Assembly (NCBI GenBank): GCA_029721515.1
Contig: CM056556.1
Span: 7,688,501-7,752,500 of the forward strand
DNA length: 64,000 nt
Origin: Synanceia verrucosa
Lineage: Eukaryota; Chordata; Actinopteri; Perciformes; Synanceiidae
Direction: 5' to 3'
The notes beneath the pieces are model-generated. The model was not told where the DNA came from, did no database searches, and saw only the letters and a list, made by a program, of their open reading frames with translations. Position numbers and translations under genes: made by a program. Position 1 is the first letter of the stretch; the number at the start of each line of letters is the position of its first letter. Positions 49,718 to 62,639 of the stretch are shown piece by piece.

Positions 49718-51929
49718 GATCTGTATTGGTCTCTACTTGCTCTTTTCTTCCTTTGTTCATGACGTTTTGCAAATGTTTCCAGCATCCATCCCTGCGGACT
49801 GCAGCTGTCACCACATGCATCAAACACTGCAAGCACTGGAAGGTGCTTGTGTCTCTCAGCAAAAAACAGGTGCACACACAACAATGTCTGACTTCATTTT
49901 TTTTTTGTCTTCTGATCGGCACTTCAATGAGCTCACTCATCATCTGAAAGATGAGCGGGAATGTATCTGGTACTACAGGGAAACATTCAACAGACGACAG
50001 TCACATTTATCCACCCGTATGTTAGTCTGGAGCACCGGTGAGCAGGCGGCATCGACGAGCGCCGGCTTCTGTCGTGTTGCTCTCTCACCACGTGTAAAAT
50101 GGCTTCTATTCCTACACGAACATTTTTTTCATCACATAGGAATAAAAAGCCATAGTACACAGTGGCGTTCATGTAGAAACATGCTGGGAGGAGCAATGTT
50201 TTGACACCATCCTCTGATTTACGATGAAACCTGAGAAACAGCACTGTAAGAAAAGAGGGGAGGATGATAGTTTGGAGTAGAGAGTAAAAGTAGACAGAGG
50301 AAAGAAAGAAGAAATAATTTAACATTTGTAATAAGACACGTGACACCAAACAACAGCAGACTCTAATCACCAGACCTAAACCCAGCAGTCTAATACATTA
50401 CATAACACTATAACATACATGAAGCATCTTAAGTTAGTCAAGCTATACAATGGCTTCTAACATGGTTACATGGTGTTAGAAACATATTGGCTCTGTCTTT
50501 AAAAATAGTAATTCATGTGTTGACTGTAACACCATCATAAGAGACCATGATAGACATTCAGAGGAAGTGTGGAGAAAACAGAAACACACTGTTGTTGTTG
50601 AAATAAATTCTCTAATTAATTTAGTGGGAATACTCATTTGGCAGCACCCACGGAGACCATATTTTTGGACTCTTCAATGACAACAGAAAATAGCATAACT
50701 GTCAGTGAATTACAAGTCCGAATCCCTGTCTGCTTCTTTAGTCCACTCCGCTTAGTGCGTCAAAGTTTCTCCAGCAGGATAGAATTCAAATTCATGAAGG
50801 TATGCTGGCTGATGTGTTACATCTTGACCTTTTGTTGCAGTGAAAGCCATTAAAGATGTAACTTCACCCTGAGTTTCCTTGAAGCCGATGAGGAGCTGTC
50901 ACCAAGGCATTTTTCCAGGGTGATAACCCTTCATCCATTATAATTTGTTTACTAGTGCTCAGAAAATGTTATATAATAAAGCGTGTACACCTGCTGCTGA
51001 CAGACTGTTAAATATCTACTACTGTATTGTTGAGAGGAAGGGAAATATCAAAGTCGTTCACAAAACGATAAATATGTGTAGTGGTTTTGGTGGAATACCT
51101 TCTTTTCATTGAAACCACTGAATGAACAGAATCCCCTCAGATTTGTAGATCTATGCTGCATCAACAGAATGAAAAGAGCCGCAGTGTGAATATGGATGAC
51201 CATCTGTTGTTGTATTGTATGTAGTTAATCAAGAGTCCAGTAATCTAACACTGTAATGTTATCTGAGTTTCAGTGTGAGTATTGCAATATTGAGCCTATT
51301 TAAATATTCAATTAGATAGAAGATGCACGCTTCATTCGCCAAGCTGAGATTAAATTTGTTACACTGCAGGAATCTTGGCCAGTCAGGGATTCATTGATGA
51401 CTGTGATGCCTGAATGCTGAATGATTGATGACTTCTGGGACATTTGAGCCATCAAGACATGCAAATGAAATGCCTACGATTAACATGTCAAACAGAACAA
51501 TCATAGGAGAAGCTAAATAGCTTTTTTTTTTTAATGTTTCTCCTTGAAGCAGATCTATTTACCTCATTGATTGTGCTGATTTGGGTCGTCTCGGTGCTGT
51601 TCATTTATCAGGAAAATAATGGCTGATGTTTAAATGTGATTTCAGATTTTACCTGATCCTCATGTGCTCGTTCTCTCTGCAGAAACTTCTCCAGGTCGTC
51701 CGGTCAGCATCTGTGTGTCCATTAAGACAAAATGAATCTCAGTGTGTTTTGTCACAGTTTAATGTGTCACCCAGTGTGAGTATAGGAGCCCTCCTGTCAG
51801 GCATCTTTTTATCATCTGATCTATGAGGAAATTCTCCAGAGGCACAGTCATACAGGAGCATGACAGGAACGCTTTGCACTTTGAAGTAGAGTGACATTAT
51901 CAGTAAGTATGGGCTTGAAATAGCATCTC

Positions 51930-52208
51930 TTCTCTCTCATTCCAGTTCCCCTCCATCTGTTTTCCTATGCTACCACCCTCTTTCTCTCTTTCTCCTGTTT
52001 TTGTTCTCTCGTCTCCATCAATTTCCGATTCGGTGACTCCCTCCCTCCTCCTATTCTTGCTTCTGCTCCTCCCTATTTTCTTCTCTCACCTTTTATCTTC
52101 ACCTCCCTTTTTTTCTTTTCCCCCCACTCTCAATTTTCCTTCTCCCATCCCTCCCTGTAACCCTTTCTATCTCTCCTCTCCCCCTCACCCTTTGCTCCCT
52201 CCCCCATC
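51930..52208. repeat. Polypyrimidine tract (C/T-rich plus strand)
   Basis: About 280 bp in which the plus strand is dominated by CTCC/TCTC/CCCT combinations with few purines. It is not a clean tandem repeat. Polypurine-polypyrimidine duplexes of this kind can adopt triplex structures. Confidence 0.75.
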
Positions 52209-53393
52209 GCTGTGGAGCGTGTTGTTGGCTGCCTCTCAGGGAGGTCGGGAGATCAGGGGCAGATAGAGATGGGCTACCGGTCAGCGTTAATGACACACAG
52301 GCTGTGGGGGCCACTGAGGTCGCCTCTTTTGGGAATGTGAGGCTTCAGCCATCGCAGAGAGAGATAAATAGATAGATGGATAGGGAGGGATTTGTCGCAT
52401 GAAGGGGAAGGAATGACTGAGCATCCCTCGCTGCACACGCACAGGGAGATGGTGATAAATTTTCACTGGGATTATATTTGAAATAATTTGTGTTTGACAG
52501 TTAGAATGTGTATGAATTATGCAATATAAACACGTTCCCCTGGTGTGAACAAAGAGGACAAAGACATCTTTGAAATCAAGACATCAAACCAATTTTACCT
52601 GACAACCATCAAAACGCTGCCTACGCCCTTAAACTCCTCAAATGGGAGCACTGGCAGTAAGAAAACTACACAGGTAAAACACACTCCCACAAGACTGGCA
52701 TCTGAAATAGGAGTCAAAGGAACTGGGGCAGTAGTAACATCAATATGAATTACTAAGTAAAGACAAAAATAAATCATAGTGAGGTGAAGATAATATGGGA
52801 GATGAAACAAGCACCCTTTGGGGTTTTAGTAATCAACGGCCTCTCAGCAGGAAGTTATACTCCCTTACTGCTAAAGGAGCCTTTATCTTCTCAACCATTT
52901 GTCATTCCAGTCGCCACCAGAGAGGGAACAGGCTGCACACAATAGCTAAAAGTACCTGTTTGATGTTCCAGGTTTACAGGAATAAATGGGGTTGCTCTGC
53001 AGGAGCTATGCAAACAAATGAAAGCCTGCTGGTGTGTGTCTGCAGTGGCTGGAACATTGCGCCCAACAGCAGGTGTTTTCAGAGCGGCTGGCCTCACAGG
53101 TGACACAGCTCATTTTGAAGAAAGTTTGTTACGCACACTTAGCTTCCTACCTGGAGTGGTTACAAGTATAATTTTCTAATTATACATGATGCACCCAGAA
53201 TCATCTCTATTTATATATCTCTCCTACAGATCCATTCCACGTCTCTACGCTGCTGGAGTGAATCCTTTCTTTCAATGACAGACTACAGAGAAACTCAGCA
53301 GGTAAAACATTTCGTCAAATTGCTCCTCCTGCGATGACATTTTGAAATTGACCAAACTGCAATCCTGCATATGATAATTCCCCATATTCTGCA

Positions 53394-53424
53394 TATAGAT
53401 ATATCTATATATAGATATATATAC
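53394..53424. repeat. Short (TA)n-rich palindromic tract
   Basis: Alternating TATAGATATATC blocks make the segment self-complementary over about 30 bp. Confidence 0.8.
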
Positions 53425-53783
53425 TCTGCTACCTCTGAGAGTTTACCCCCCCCCTTCACTGCCCCTTATTACTCCTCCACCAACCCCTTCATCCTCTCCC
53501 TTCCTCCACAGTGAGCTCCCTCAGCTTCTCCTCCCACTGTCTCTGTGGTTATCACAGAGAATCTGAAGGATCTACCCTGACATTTGATGTGGCACAAAAT
53601 TGGATTTCCAGTGTGATTCTCTCCCCAAGCCCCTCGTGGAGTGTAATCCACGCTGTGACTAATTGAGTGGTGTGCCAACAGCCTGAGTGTGTAAATGGAT
53701 GGCTGCTGGTGAAATGTGTCTGTGACCTGCTCTCTTTTTTTTTTGTCTGATGGCCTGGGAGTTCATTAGACTGAGAAAGGAAA

Positions 53784-53785
<2 letters not shown>

Positions 53786-53821
<36 letters not shown>
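53786..53821. repeat. (CA)n microsatellite
   Basis: About 18 perfect CA units. Confidence 0.97.
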
Positions 53822-53823
<2 letters not shown>

Positions 53824-56800
53824 ATAAGTCCTGGCTGTGCAGGATTCTCTAAGACAAAGACACATTTTATCCGTTGTCAATGTCATCTCTTTTTGTTGCC
53901 TATTGAACGTGACCCTGCATGCGCTGTTGTCTGACCGCCTGTGACATTTATAACTAATCTGAGCAACAGAAAATCAATTCTTGTATAACACAGAGCGAAT
54001 CCTATAGGCCAGCTGAACCTGTGTGAACATGAATTACCACACTTGGCAATGACATTTGCCCTTGTAAATAAGCGAACCTGTAATCTAAAGTGGGAAACAG
54101 AGGTGTCAGGTGCAGATTTTACAGGATGACTCACCACAGCTATGTCACCTGTCTGACCACCAGTATCCCAGAAGGCATTGCTTTACCCTGGTAAATCCCT
54201 TATGCAGACAGACGAAGAGCTCTGTAACAATGACGCCACAGACAAAAAAGCTTTTTTCTCCCCATGGGTTATCTTTGCACAAAATCCCTATACTCTAATC
54301 TCAAATCTCTGCCATGCCCTCTGCTCTGGGGACCCCGAATCTGATTTGGATTTGAATAATTGAAGCTGTTTCCTTCCCCAGAGGACTCGATACAGCAGTT
54401 TCCTCTTCATTAAAAACTTTCCACTAATGCTTCTGTGTGTGTGCATGTGTGTCCCCTCATTTGCAGTGAGGACTCCTCTTCCACACCCCCGCTATATATA
54501 CACACCTACACAAATTCACACAAACAGGATAGTGTAAGTGTACACTCATGACACACACACGCTCCCTCCTAAGGTTTGCTGTCACACATTCTAAAAACAT
54601 GATAATTACTTTGAACAAATGAGACGCTGGCAGCAATTGAAAGCGTAATGACAGGCAGCACGCGACAAGAGGCACTAATGAATGAACTCAGAGATGGATG
54701 ACAACGTGGCATACGTACCTGCAGGATTTCTTTCACCAGACTCTCCCTGCTTCTCCCCTCTGTTTGTATCTCACCCCTGTCTCCCCCTCTTTGTGATGTG
54801 GTTGTGCCTGCCAGCCTGTTTCCAGAGCAGAGAGTCTTCACCCTATCGAGTCGGGGACCAGGGCTCAGCTGCAGAGACTGACATCATCCCTTTCAGAGAG
54901 GAGGTTTTCCCCTCCCGCACCCTCTCTCTCTCTTTCTCTCTCCCTCTCTCTCTCACCCAAACTTAGCCACTCACTCACTCTGTACAGTATACTCCTCCTA
55001 TCTCTCCCTCCCCTGTTCCTGTTTTTTTTTTATCTCCTCCTATTTTCTCTCTCTCATTTGCTTCCACATATTGCTACTATTTTTCAAAGCCAACACATAT
55101 GAGAGACACTGGCATAAAAACTGTGGCTCTATACACACTAACAAGTGCTAAACAAAGACTTTACAATCTCAGCAGCCTGGACTTGTACTGTATTTTACAC
55201 CTCATAATCAAACATGTGCATCCGTCTCCCAAGAGGAAACTTATCCACTAGGAGTTTTCCATTAGAGGTTTTATTAATAGATGTAGTTGCCTGCAGGTCT
55301 TTCACAATTAGCTCCCCCTCTTCCTTTAGCTCCCTGCGTCTTCTCTCCATCCATGTTAAAGATCAAGGATTAGAGGAGTACATCAACACAGAAGCCTAAT
55401 GGGCAGTCTGCTTTCACCTATCCAATTCTTTTAGATCTGTAGGAATAAAAAAAAAAGGAAGAAGTGAAGCAAAGGGAGCCTCTTTGAGTCTGTTGAGATG
55501 GATGCCTGCTGTGGTGCCTGCGGTGATGGAGATCGGTGTTGCTGTCCATGGTGCTGATTACAGCTGAAGGAGACATCACTAAGGACAGCAGTGACCCTGC
55601 AGACCCACAGAAAATAGCCTTGAACAGAGCAGGAAGGGAAAACCTGTTTCAGATGCTGCGGAAACCTTAATAAATGCACATGCACGAGCTTGCACGCACA
55701 CAAGTGCACACACACAGACAAACACAAACACACATATAGAGACTTACATCTACCTCCCAGCCTCCTCCTCTGTGTCCCATGGGCATTTCTCTGCGTCTCA
55801 ACTCATTTAGGCTTACATTCATCATTGTAAGGTAACAGTGGCAGGTGGGATTAAAATGGATTAGCCCTATTAAAGAAATGTGTGGTGCATATTACACCCA
55901 GACCCACACACACATACACACACACAGCTTTCCAAGGAGGTACATGCATTTAAATGTAGGCACAGCACCAGCCTCCATCGTCAAACACAAAGGCAGCAGG
56001 GTATATTAAAATGCACATCCATGTCTGCACACAGACACAGATGTACACAGTGTGGTGAAAGCACAAAACAGTGATGTAAAGGGTCGCCGAGGCGGCTTGA
56101 TGATGCCAGCAGCAGCAGAACAGGCGTGAGAAGTATAGATGCTGTGTATATTGCTGCTTTTCTGCCACTCACACTGTGGACTCCTTTTTGTTGTCTTAAC
56201 TCTCGTCTCAAGAGGTAGCTTTTAGAATCTCGCCTGCTTGTTTCCATAGTGACACTTTCCCTCCTTTGTGCAAGAGAGTATGTGTGTATTTCAGAGAGAC
56301 ACAGAGAGGAGAGAGACAGGCGTAGGGAGGGAAGGAGGAGGGGGATGACAGCGAGATAACTTGGTTCACTTACATTTACTCACTACAAAAAGAGAGAGGG
56401 AAAAAAGGCAGTTTTCTGCATCAGGGAAAGCCTCCTCTGATCACATTTCATTGGCCGTCAGCAGTAAGCTGTTTGACTTGTTGACTAATGGCTCTGCAGC
56501 AGCTCGCCAAAAATAAAACTGTTGTTGCTTAAACGATGATACCAACAATAGTGCGTGCTAATTTATGTCTGAGTTGATTACTCCGAATGTTGTGTTTGTG
56601 ACTTTTAATTGATTAAACACAGTGCTCTGTGTGAATTGCAGGAGCACCCAGTGCAACTTCACACATTTAGGAAAAGTGTCAACTTTAAAAATGCACAATC
56701 CTTACACTTAAATATTGAATTGAAACCTATTTCTTTATGTCTTTATGCCTGTGGAGGTAGCCTTTCTTGATTGTGTGTGGTTATTTTTTAACAGATCAGT

Positions 56801-58409
56801 TCATAAAGACATTCATACCACTGAGATATGGTTTTTGAATCAATTGTGAGGCATTTCTTATGCTTTTGTTAGAATATGAAGCTATATGACAATGGCAAGT
56901 CCTAACAGATTCAGTTACAGGAAAATATAGTTTAGAGTCTGTAAAATAGCTTCATGTTATCCTAATATTCTACCCAATAGCGTCATTCAGTCACATTATA
57001 TGTAAGCCATTGCACAGTAATGATGAAAAACATTCAGAATGACCTTCAAGGGTAGAACTATTACCTTGATAAAATACTACCTAATCTAAATCTGTGGCGC
57101 GCTGTGCGTAATAAATTATTAATTATGGCTATTCAGTGGCTGAATTTATCACTTTCACAACAACCTGGGTGGATTTAGGAGATTGATGGCAAGAGAACAG
57201 ATGTGTGTGTTGTCTGTGTGTGTGTGCCCATTTGAAAGTGTGTGTGTATATATCTATATATAAGAGTTTAAATCTCCTCTTGTGGCCTAGCACAGAGAAA
57301 ATACTTAGCCAAGGAACAAATCCCTTCTCCCCATGCCCTCCAGCCTCTCAGCCAGCAGCGTTCCACATCAGTGAATCAGTTTCAGGAGCAAGGACACTGG
57401 AAGCTCAGCTGAGACGCCGGGTTGACTACACATAAGGGGATTGTCTAAACTGAGACGTCTGCCATCTTGAGCTGTCACAAAACTTGTGTATATAAGGACA
57501 CACCTGACAAACTTAATGAAATGACGGATGAGGTAAATGGAGCCTCAAAGGAAGGCCTAACCTTTGCTTCCCCTCTTAATCATTCACCGTCCTGATAATG
57601 CAACACATTTTAAACAAAGCCTGAAAGAGCGTTTGCAAACTTTTGTCGAGTTCACACAATATTTCAATAGTTTCAGGTGCAGAACTTGCACGCTATCAGT
57701 GGCCCACGTGGTAGCAAAGCATGATGTGAGTGCGATGGCAGGGTGGTATTAAATAAATTGGAGCTGTTCCCCATGAGTGGTTTGAGGTAAATGGTGGTTC
57801 TTTTTTATGGTATTCTGAGAAAGACAGAAGAGCCAAAGACCAGTAAGGAAAGTGGTGAAACATGACTGTTCGTGTCAGCAGCTCTGACAGATGCTTGAGT
57901 GGCTCTGAACAGCTCTCAGCAGCAGGTTGAAGTCGTCTTAGGCCACGTATTGCTCAGCTGCTCCATCAGTCGGAGTTATCTCCATAAAAAGCCGGTGTAT
58001 CACCCCGACAGTGAGGCTGAGGCGGAGGTGTAGCACTCGATCCCTCACCATTTCAAATTACTGTAACCAACCTGCCACACACTTTAGTGGGGCCATGCTA
58101 CCTTGTAAGAATTTGTTATCACCAAGATATTGAAGTTGCTCGCCCATGTGATTTCACATCTGTGTGTGCGAGCAAGAGTGTGTGTGAGGCCAAGCAAGTG
58201 GCACATGGCCGCAGATGACTGTGTAGTCTTATCTTCACTTTTCTATTTTGTCTTGAATCAATCCCCAGAATGTAACAATACCTATTTCTCTCTGTATAAT
58301 TGGACTGGATGACAGGCACATCTGAAGTCAGCGGATGAAAGCCTCTCCTGACAATGGTGTCTGGCCTGTGACATGACTTGAATGAGGAAGAGATAACGCT
58401 GCCACACAT

Positions 58410-58410
<1 letters not shown>

Positions 58411-58441
<31 letters not shown>
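58411..58441. repeat. (CA)n microsatellite
   Basis: About 15 perfect CA units. Confidence 0.95.
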
Positions 58442-58445
<4 letters not shown>

Positions 58446-58921
58446 TGTAGGTTCCTAAGACACAGATAAGCAAAAAGGCACACACATTTACCTACTCACT
58501 CATTTGTCACATAAATCAGAACAACCAGGAGGAGGAGATGTAAATGATATCATTTGTACAATAATCTCAAATCTGACCCACAATAAATCTCATCTCTATA
58601 ATCAGAAATAAGACTGAATTTAACGCACTGCCTCCTGTCAAATTCTGCATTCTGCTCGCTCTGCATAACACTAGTGTGACAGACTGTAAGTTTGAATAGC
58701 TGCCAGTGAAACAAATTATTATTCAGTTTCCCCTGCTTGCCTATTTATATCTGCGTGTGAGGGTGTGAATTTAATATCCTACATCCTGATGCATATACAG
58801 GCACACAAGGATCACACACAGACACACACACATGCTAACAGGCTGTGAGCAAAACACAGTGAATACATAACAGTAAAGTAGCTGTAAAAGCAGATTCACA
58901 ACTTATGGTAAAAGCATGAAA

Positions 58922-58922
<1 letters not shown>

Positions 58923-58952
<30 letters not shown>
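58923..58952. repeat. (CT)n microsatellite
   Basis: About 14 CT units. Confidence 0.95.
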
Positions 58953-58956
<4 letters not shown>

Positions 58957-59167
58957 GTATTTGCTGTTCGTTTTGTCGCCATGGAAACCACCATTACCCA
59001 AACATCTCCACGCTGATGGACACTTACATTAAAAGTGTCTTTCTTCCCTTCTCTCCCTCTTCTAAGCCCCTCTCTTCCATCCCTGTTATGATTTACATCA
59101 TGTGGTCAAGCAAGTAAACATCTCTGAGAAACTGTGTTCTAAGAATTGGATCTTATGAAGCTCAGGA

Positions 59168-59172
59168 TTATA

Positions 59173-59204
<32 letters not shown>
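59168..59204. repeat. (TA)n microsatellite
   Basis: About 17 TA units with one CA interruption. Confidence 0.95.
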
Positions 59205-60159
59205 GATAAATCTGTGTGAATTAAAGCCACTGGTTGAACACTGTGTGGACTGTGTGGTCCAGAGTGAAATGTTTCTCCGAAGACAACATTGATTTATCTC
59301 ACCCAAGCTGGCTATATTCATACTCTCTAATGACACCCTCTGTGTCACATCATATACTCTGACAAAGGGTGTGTACATGGATGTATGGAATGGATAGAGG
59401 AGTATATAATAGCAGTCATACATCAATATGACACAGTGTCTAAAAGTGATTGCGTTGCTTTTTGTCCTTTACATCCCCTTCACAACCTGAACATGGCCTC
59501 ATGGAGTGTACTTTTCAACCTAAAGTGTATATTACAATACTCATTTGAAACAATGATTTATTTAAGAGAGAAAGCTCTGCAGCCTGTGAGCAGAAAAAAA
59601 ACTGCAGACTGGAAAGATATTTAGGAATAAATGAGAGCAAAGCATAAATCATTCGCCAGTGTAATCATATATACAGATAGTAATTCTTTTTCCAAGAAGA
59701 ATAAACAGTGACGCTGTGCTCTCTGTGTATGAACTGCTCTGTCTCCTAAAAATGACACTCCCATGCAACTAAACTGAATTCTCAAATACATTCAGAATGA
59801 AATGGATTTTGTCACACTACTTTTATCTCTTACTTATCACAAATACCTTTTTGACCTAAGTCAGCAGATGACTGCATCAGGTACAGCAAGCAATGTGCAG
59901 AGCCGCTGACATTATATCAAGCATTTCATACTGAGTGTCACTGCGACATCTGGTGAAGCCTTAAAATCATCTCTGCACAGTAAATTTAAAGTGTCAAATA
60001 TGTGGCGTTAAACTTCATTGACTCTGTTTGAGTTATCACCAGTGGGCAACACCAGGGTCTGTTCAGTGAAGCCCATGCAGTGTTTTAACATGCATTCTCT
60101 CCAACAGCCAGCAGTTTACATCTCTCTAGGTGATTGCTAGTGATCCTCAGTCAGACCAG

Positions 60160-60325
60160 GAAATGAGGCTCCGCCTCTCGCACCTCCCCTCCAGACCATA
60201 TATGGTCAATAGAAACTGTTTTCAGAAAATACAGCATAGCAGCGCCCAGTAATCCAATGTGCCAAAAAATCGATTGGCCTCATTGTTCACAAACCAATGG
60301 GTGACGTAATGACAGCTGTTTCCTC
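60160..60325 (-). repeat. Possible decayed fish interspersed repeat with promoter-like motifs
   Basis: The complement strand contains phrases such as GTCACCCATTGGTTTGTGAAC and GACCATATATGGTC, then an AGGCGGAGCC stretch. I associate these, from memory, with a short repeat scattered through ray-finned fish genomes. It also holds a perfect CArG box (CCATATATGG, 60196-60205), a CCAAT box and TGACGTAA at about 60302-60309. The repeat assignment is not certain, and no ends or target duplication were found. Confidence 0.3.
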
Positions 60326-60438
60326 TCCCTCCCTTAAACACATGTTGAAAAGTTTTGTGCCTCACAGTCCCTGTGCATTCTCATCTCACAGGTATCCATG
60401 GGTCCAGTTTACCTGGAGGCTTCATCTTTTGGTACTGC

Positions 60439-60891
60439 GTGACGTGGTGGTGACGAGGACATCTTGCTCAGGCTTCTTCTGTTTGGTGTGGTGGAGAGGA
60501 GGACATGTTACCCAGGCTTCATCTGGTTGGTTCGGTGGAGAGGACGGCACACTGTCCTTGCTCCATTCATTGGCGTGGTGGAGAGGAATAACGTGCTGCC
60601 AGACTTCTGGTTGGCGTGGTGGAGAGGAACGTGCTGCCAGGCTTCTGGTTGGCGTGGTGGAGAGGAATTATGTGCTGCCAAACTTCTGGTTGGCGTGGTG
60701 GAGAGGATTTACGTGCTGCCAGACTTCTGGTTGGCGTGGTGGAGAGGAATTACGTGCTGCCAGACTTCTGGTTGGCGTGGTGGAGAGGAATTACGTGCTG
60801 CCAGGCTTCTGGTTGGCATGGTGGAGAGGAATTACGTGCTGCCAAACTTCTGGTTGGTGTGGTGGAGAGGAATTACGTGTTGCCAGGCTGG
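60439..60891. repeat. 41-bp minisatellite
   Basis: Eight well-matched units run from 60570 to 60891. Unit starts are 60570, 60611, 60649, 60690, 60731, 60772, 60813 and 60854. Each begins TTGGCGTGGTGGAGAGGAAT or a close variant. Six are exactly 41 bp, the second has lost 3 bp and the last is truncated to 38 bp. Three diverged units precede them (about 60439-60569). The unit length is not a multiple of three, yet no unit creates a stop in any forward frame. Open frames of 102-275 codons therefore overlap here in all three frames. These look like by-products of the repeat, not genes. Confidence 0.93.
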
Positions 60892-61970
60892 TTCACCACT
60901 GGTCCTTCCCTGGACCACATTTGATAGACCCTGACCACTGCAGACCAGTAACACCCCACCAGAGCTGCAGGTCTGGAGATGCTCTGACCCAGTCCTCTAG
61001 ACATCACTGTTTGGTTCTTGTTGTTAAACTCGCTCAAATCCTGACACTGGAACATTTTTCAACTTTGAGGTCAAAATGTTCATGTGTTGCCTTTTATGTC
61101 CCAGGTACCAAGATGAAAAGATAATCAGTGTTGTTTACTTCACCTGTCTGTGGTCATATTGTTGCGTTTGATGGCTGTATGTCACTTGGCTTTTTACAGA
61201 ATAACTGAGCAAGAATTCACCCTGCCTTTTGGAGAAAATGTCGCTGCCATGTTTTTGGAGAGGTATATCCTAACTCAAGAGTCAAAGTCCCATTTTGTAA
61301 TTTCTTCCTCTGTATCACATCTATTCTTATTTACTTCATGTTGGTTATACTTCACAATCTTCTATGTAAATGTGTCTCCTTTTAGGTGGTGAAATACATT
61401 TAAACCAAATGCCATCAAGTAGAGCAAGGCTCTCTTGAAGAAATGATCCATTGTGCAAAGGCTACAGTGTGATTTTTCTTCCTCCAGTATAATATATTTT
61501 ATTATTTCAATTACACAGCATTCTCTAAGTTAAGCTGTAGCTCTTAGTTCCCAACTTGGGGGTTTCATCAATTCCATTTGTCAAAACTTCACAAGCTCAT
61601 TTGTTAATTAAATTGTGGATGGGATGTGTGTTTACTGTTTGGGGTCATTGTATAGCACAGTTTATCATCTGTTGCACAATTATTTTTGTTTGTGTGCAGG
61701 ATGGCACAGCAATCTCTCTTCCCTTTTCCATCTCTGACACATGATTCCTCCCTCTGCACAAGGCAGGAAGCAACCAGACAAGATATCAGCATCACAAGCT
61801 GAGAAGTGTCTGGTCATGTTCAGCAAGGTTTGTTGTTGTTGGTTTAATGCATCTGGTGTGATTGAAATATACAATGTTTGGGGCCAACTGTTACAATTTT
61901 CTTTTCTCTTTCTTGCAGATTCCATCAAGAGCAAAACTCAGCCTTACCTTTGAGCTGTTGTCCTGAAGAG
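60892..61970. other. Non-coding DNA between minisatellite and hAT remnant
   Basis: No gene or clear repeat is seen. Frames are short and unrecognised. Confidence 0.5.
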
Positions 61971-61984
61971 GACTGCAGACTGCA

Positions 61985-62430
61985 AGTGCAGTCCAGGAGG
62001 TTCGCTGCCCGTTTGTGTTTACACATTTGAAGGAAAGACTCAATGCTGGAGCTCGTAGAAACGGTCCAGAGCATTTCCCCTGCTCAGCCACCTGACATCA
62101 TTATGAACAAGCAAGTCTGTGTGTTCCACAAACATGTCGGCAAGCATCATACCGAGAAGGCGATATGGAACGCTGGATGAAACTGAATGAAGCTGAGCAG
62201 ATGAAATTCACAATGTTCATGATTGTCTCCATGATGTTTTTCAGAACACCGCTTAGCTTTGCGACACACACTGACACAGACTGAAGAATGATGCTGCGTA
62301 AAAACTGCATATGTGGGGCTACGGTTGATAGCCTTGCCACCAGCCCTTGTAATCTAGCGTCATAGCTGGAGCGCCATCGGTAACCAAAGGACAAACTTTC
62401 TGTAAATCCAGTTCAAATCCAGACTCACAT
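61985..62430 (-). pseudogene. Decayed hAT transposase fragment (minus strand)
   Basis: Reading the complement from about 62430 downward, one frame gives KVCPLVTDGAPAM (about 62362-62400), the conserved TDGAPAM-type motif of hAT transposases and their domesticated relatives (ZBED5, GTF2IRD2, SCAND3/ZBED9). After a frame change the next 120-250 bp read QGLVARLS and VLKNIMETIMNIVNFI. After another frame change they read DLLVHNDVRWLSRGNALDRF (about 62058-62117), the hAT motif VRWLSRG. A stop follows, and then FLQMCKHKRA in a further frame. The order and spacing match the catalytic middle of this family. At least two frameshifts and an in-frame stop make it non-functional. The N-terminal BED region and the C-terminal dimerisation domain are not visible. 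Family assignment is from recalled motifs. Confidence 0.75.
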
Positions 62431-62639
62431 TTGTTAAACTAGAAAAGCACTCAGACCAAGGCAGCACTCTGAGAGAGCGTATACTCCTGCAAGCCCACAA
62501 CGTCTAAGAGTGAATGTGTTGATTTTGACGCACCTTGAAACCCACATTTATACATACATTTATGAGTGACATGATGTCATTTTTTCATGACATCACTATC
62601 ATGTTGGCTGGTGATTTTTCTTTCATTCCTGAGGGGTCA

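Larger units (their letters stand above)
48611..49735 (+). other. znf469: Probable znf469 3' UTR
   Basis: AT-rich non-coding sequence after the TGA stop at 48608-48610. ATTAAA polyadenylation signals lie at 49285-49290 and 49712-49717. The second is followed within about 15-50 bases by a T/GT-rich stretch (TCTGTATTGG, then TTGCTCTTTTCTTCC), the usual downstream element. That would give a 3' UTR of about 1.1 kb. Neither site is the canonical AATAAA. The nearest AATAAA hexamers are much farther away, at 50602 and 50975, so a longer UTR cannot be excluded. Confidence 0.45.
49736..60160. other. Gene-free downstream region
   Basis: No gene is supported. The longest frame (49653-50204, 183 codons, starting inside the probable 3' UTR) has no recognisable domain and is about what chance gives in 64 kb. 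The stretch carries a pyrimidine-rich tract (51.93-52.21 kb), similar shorter tracts near 54.72-55.06 kb, and microsatellites at 53.4, 53.8, 58.4, 58.9 and 59.2 kb. Nothing else can be interpreted from sequence alone. Confidence 0.55.

Noticed and set aside
49653..50204. 183-codon plus-strand frame after znf469
   Set aside because: No recognisable domain, overlaps the probable 3' UTR, and such a length is expected about once by chance in 64 kb.
60297..61124. 275-codon plus-strand frame as a gene
   Set aside because: It is carried by the 41-bp minisatellite, which is open in all three frames. The repeat explains the length.
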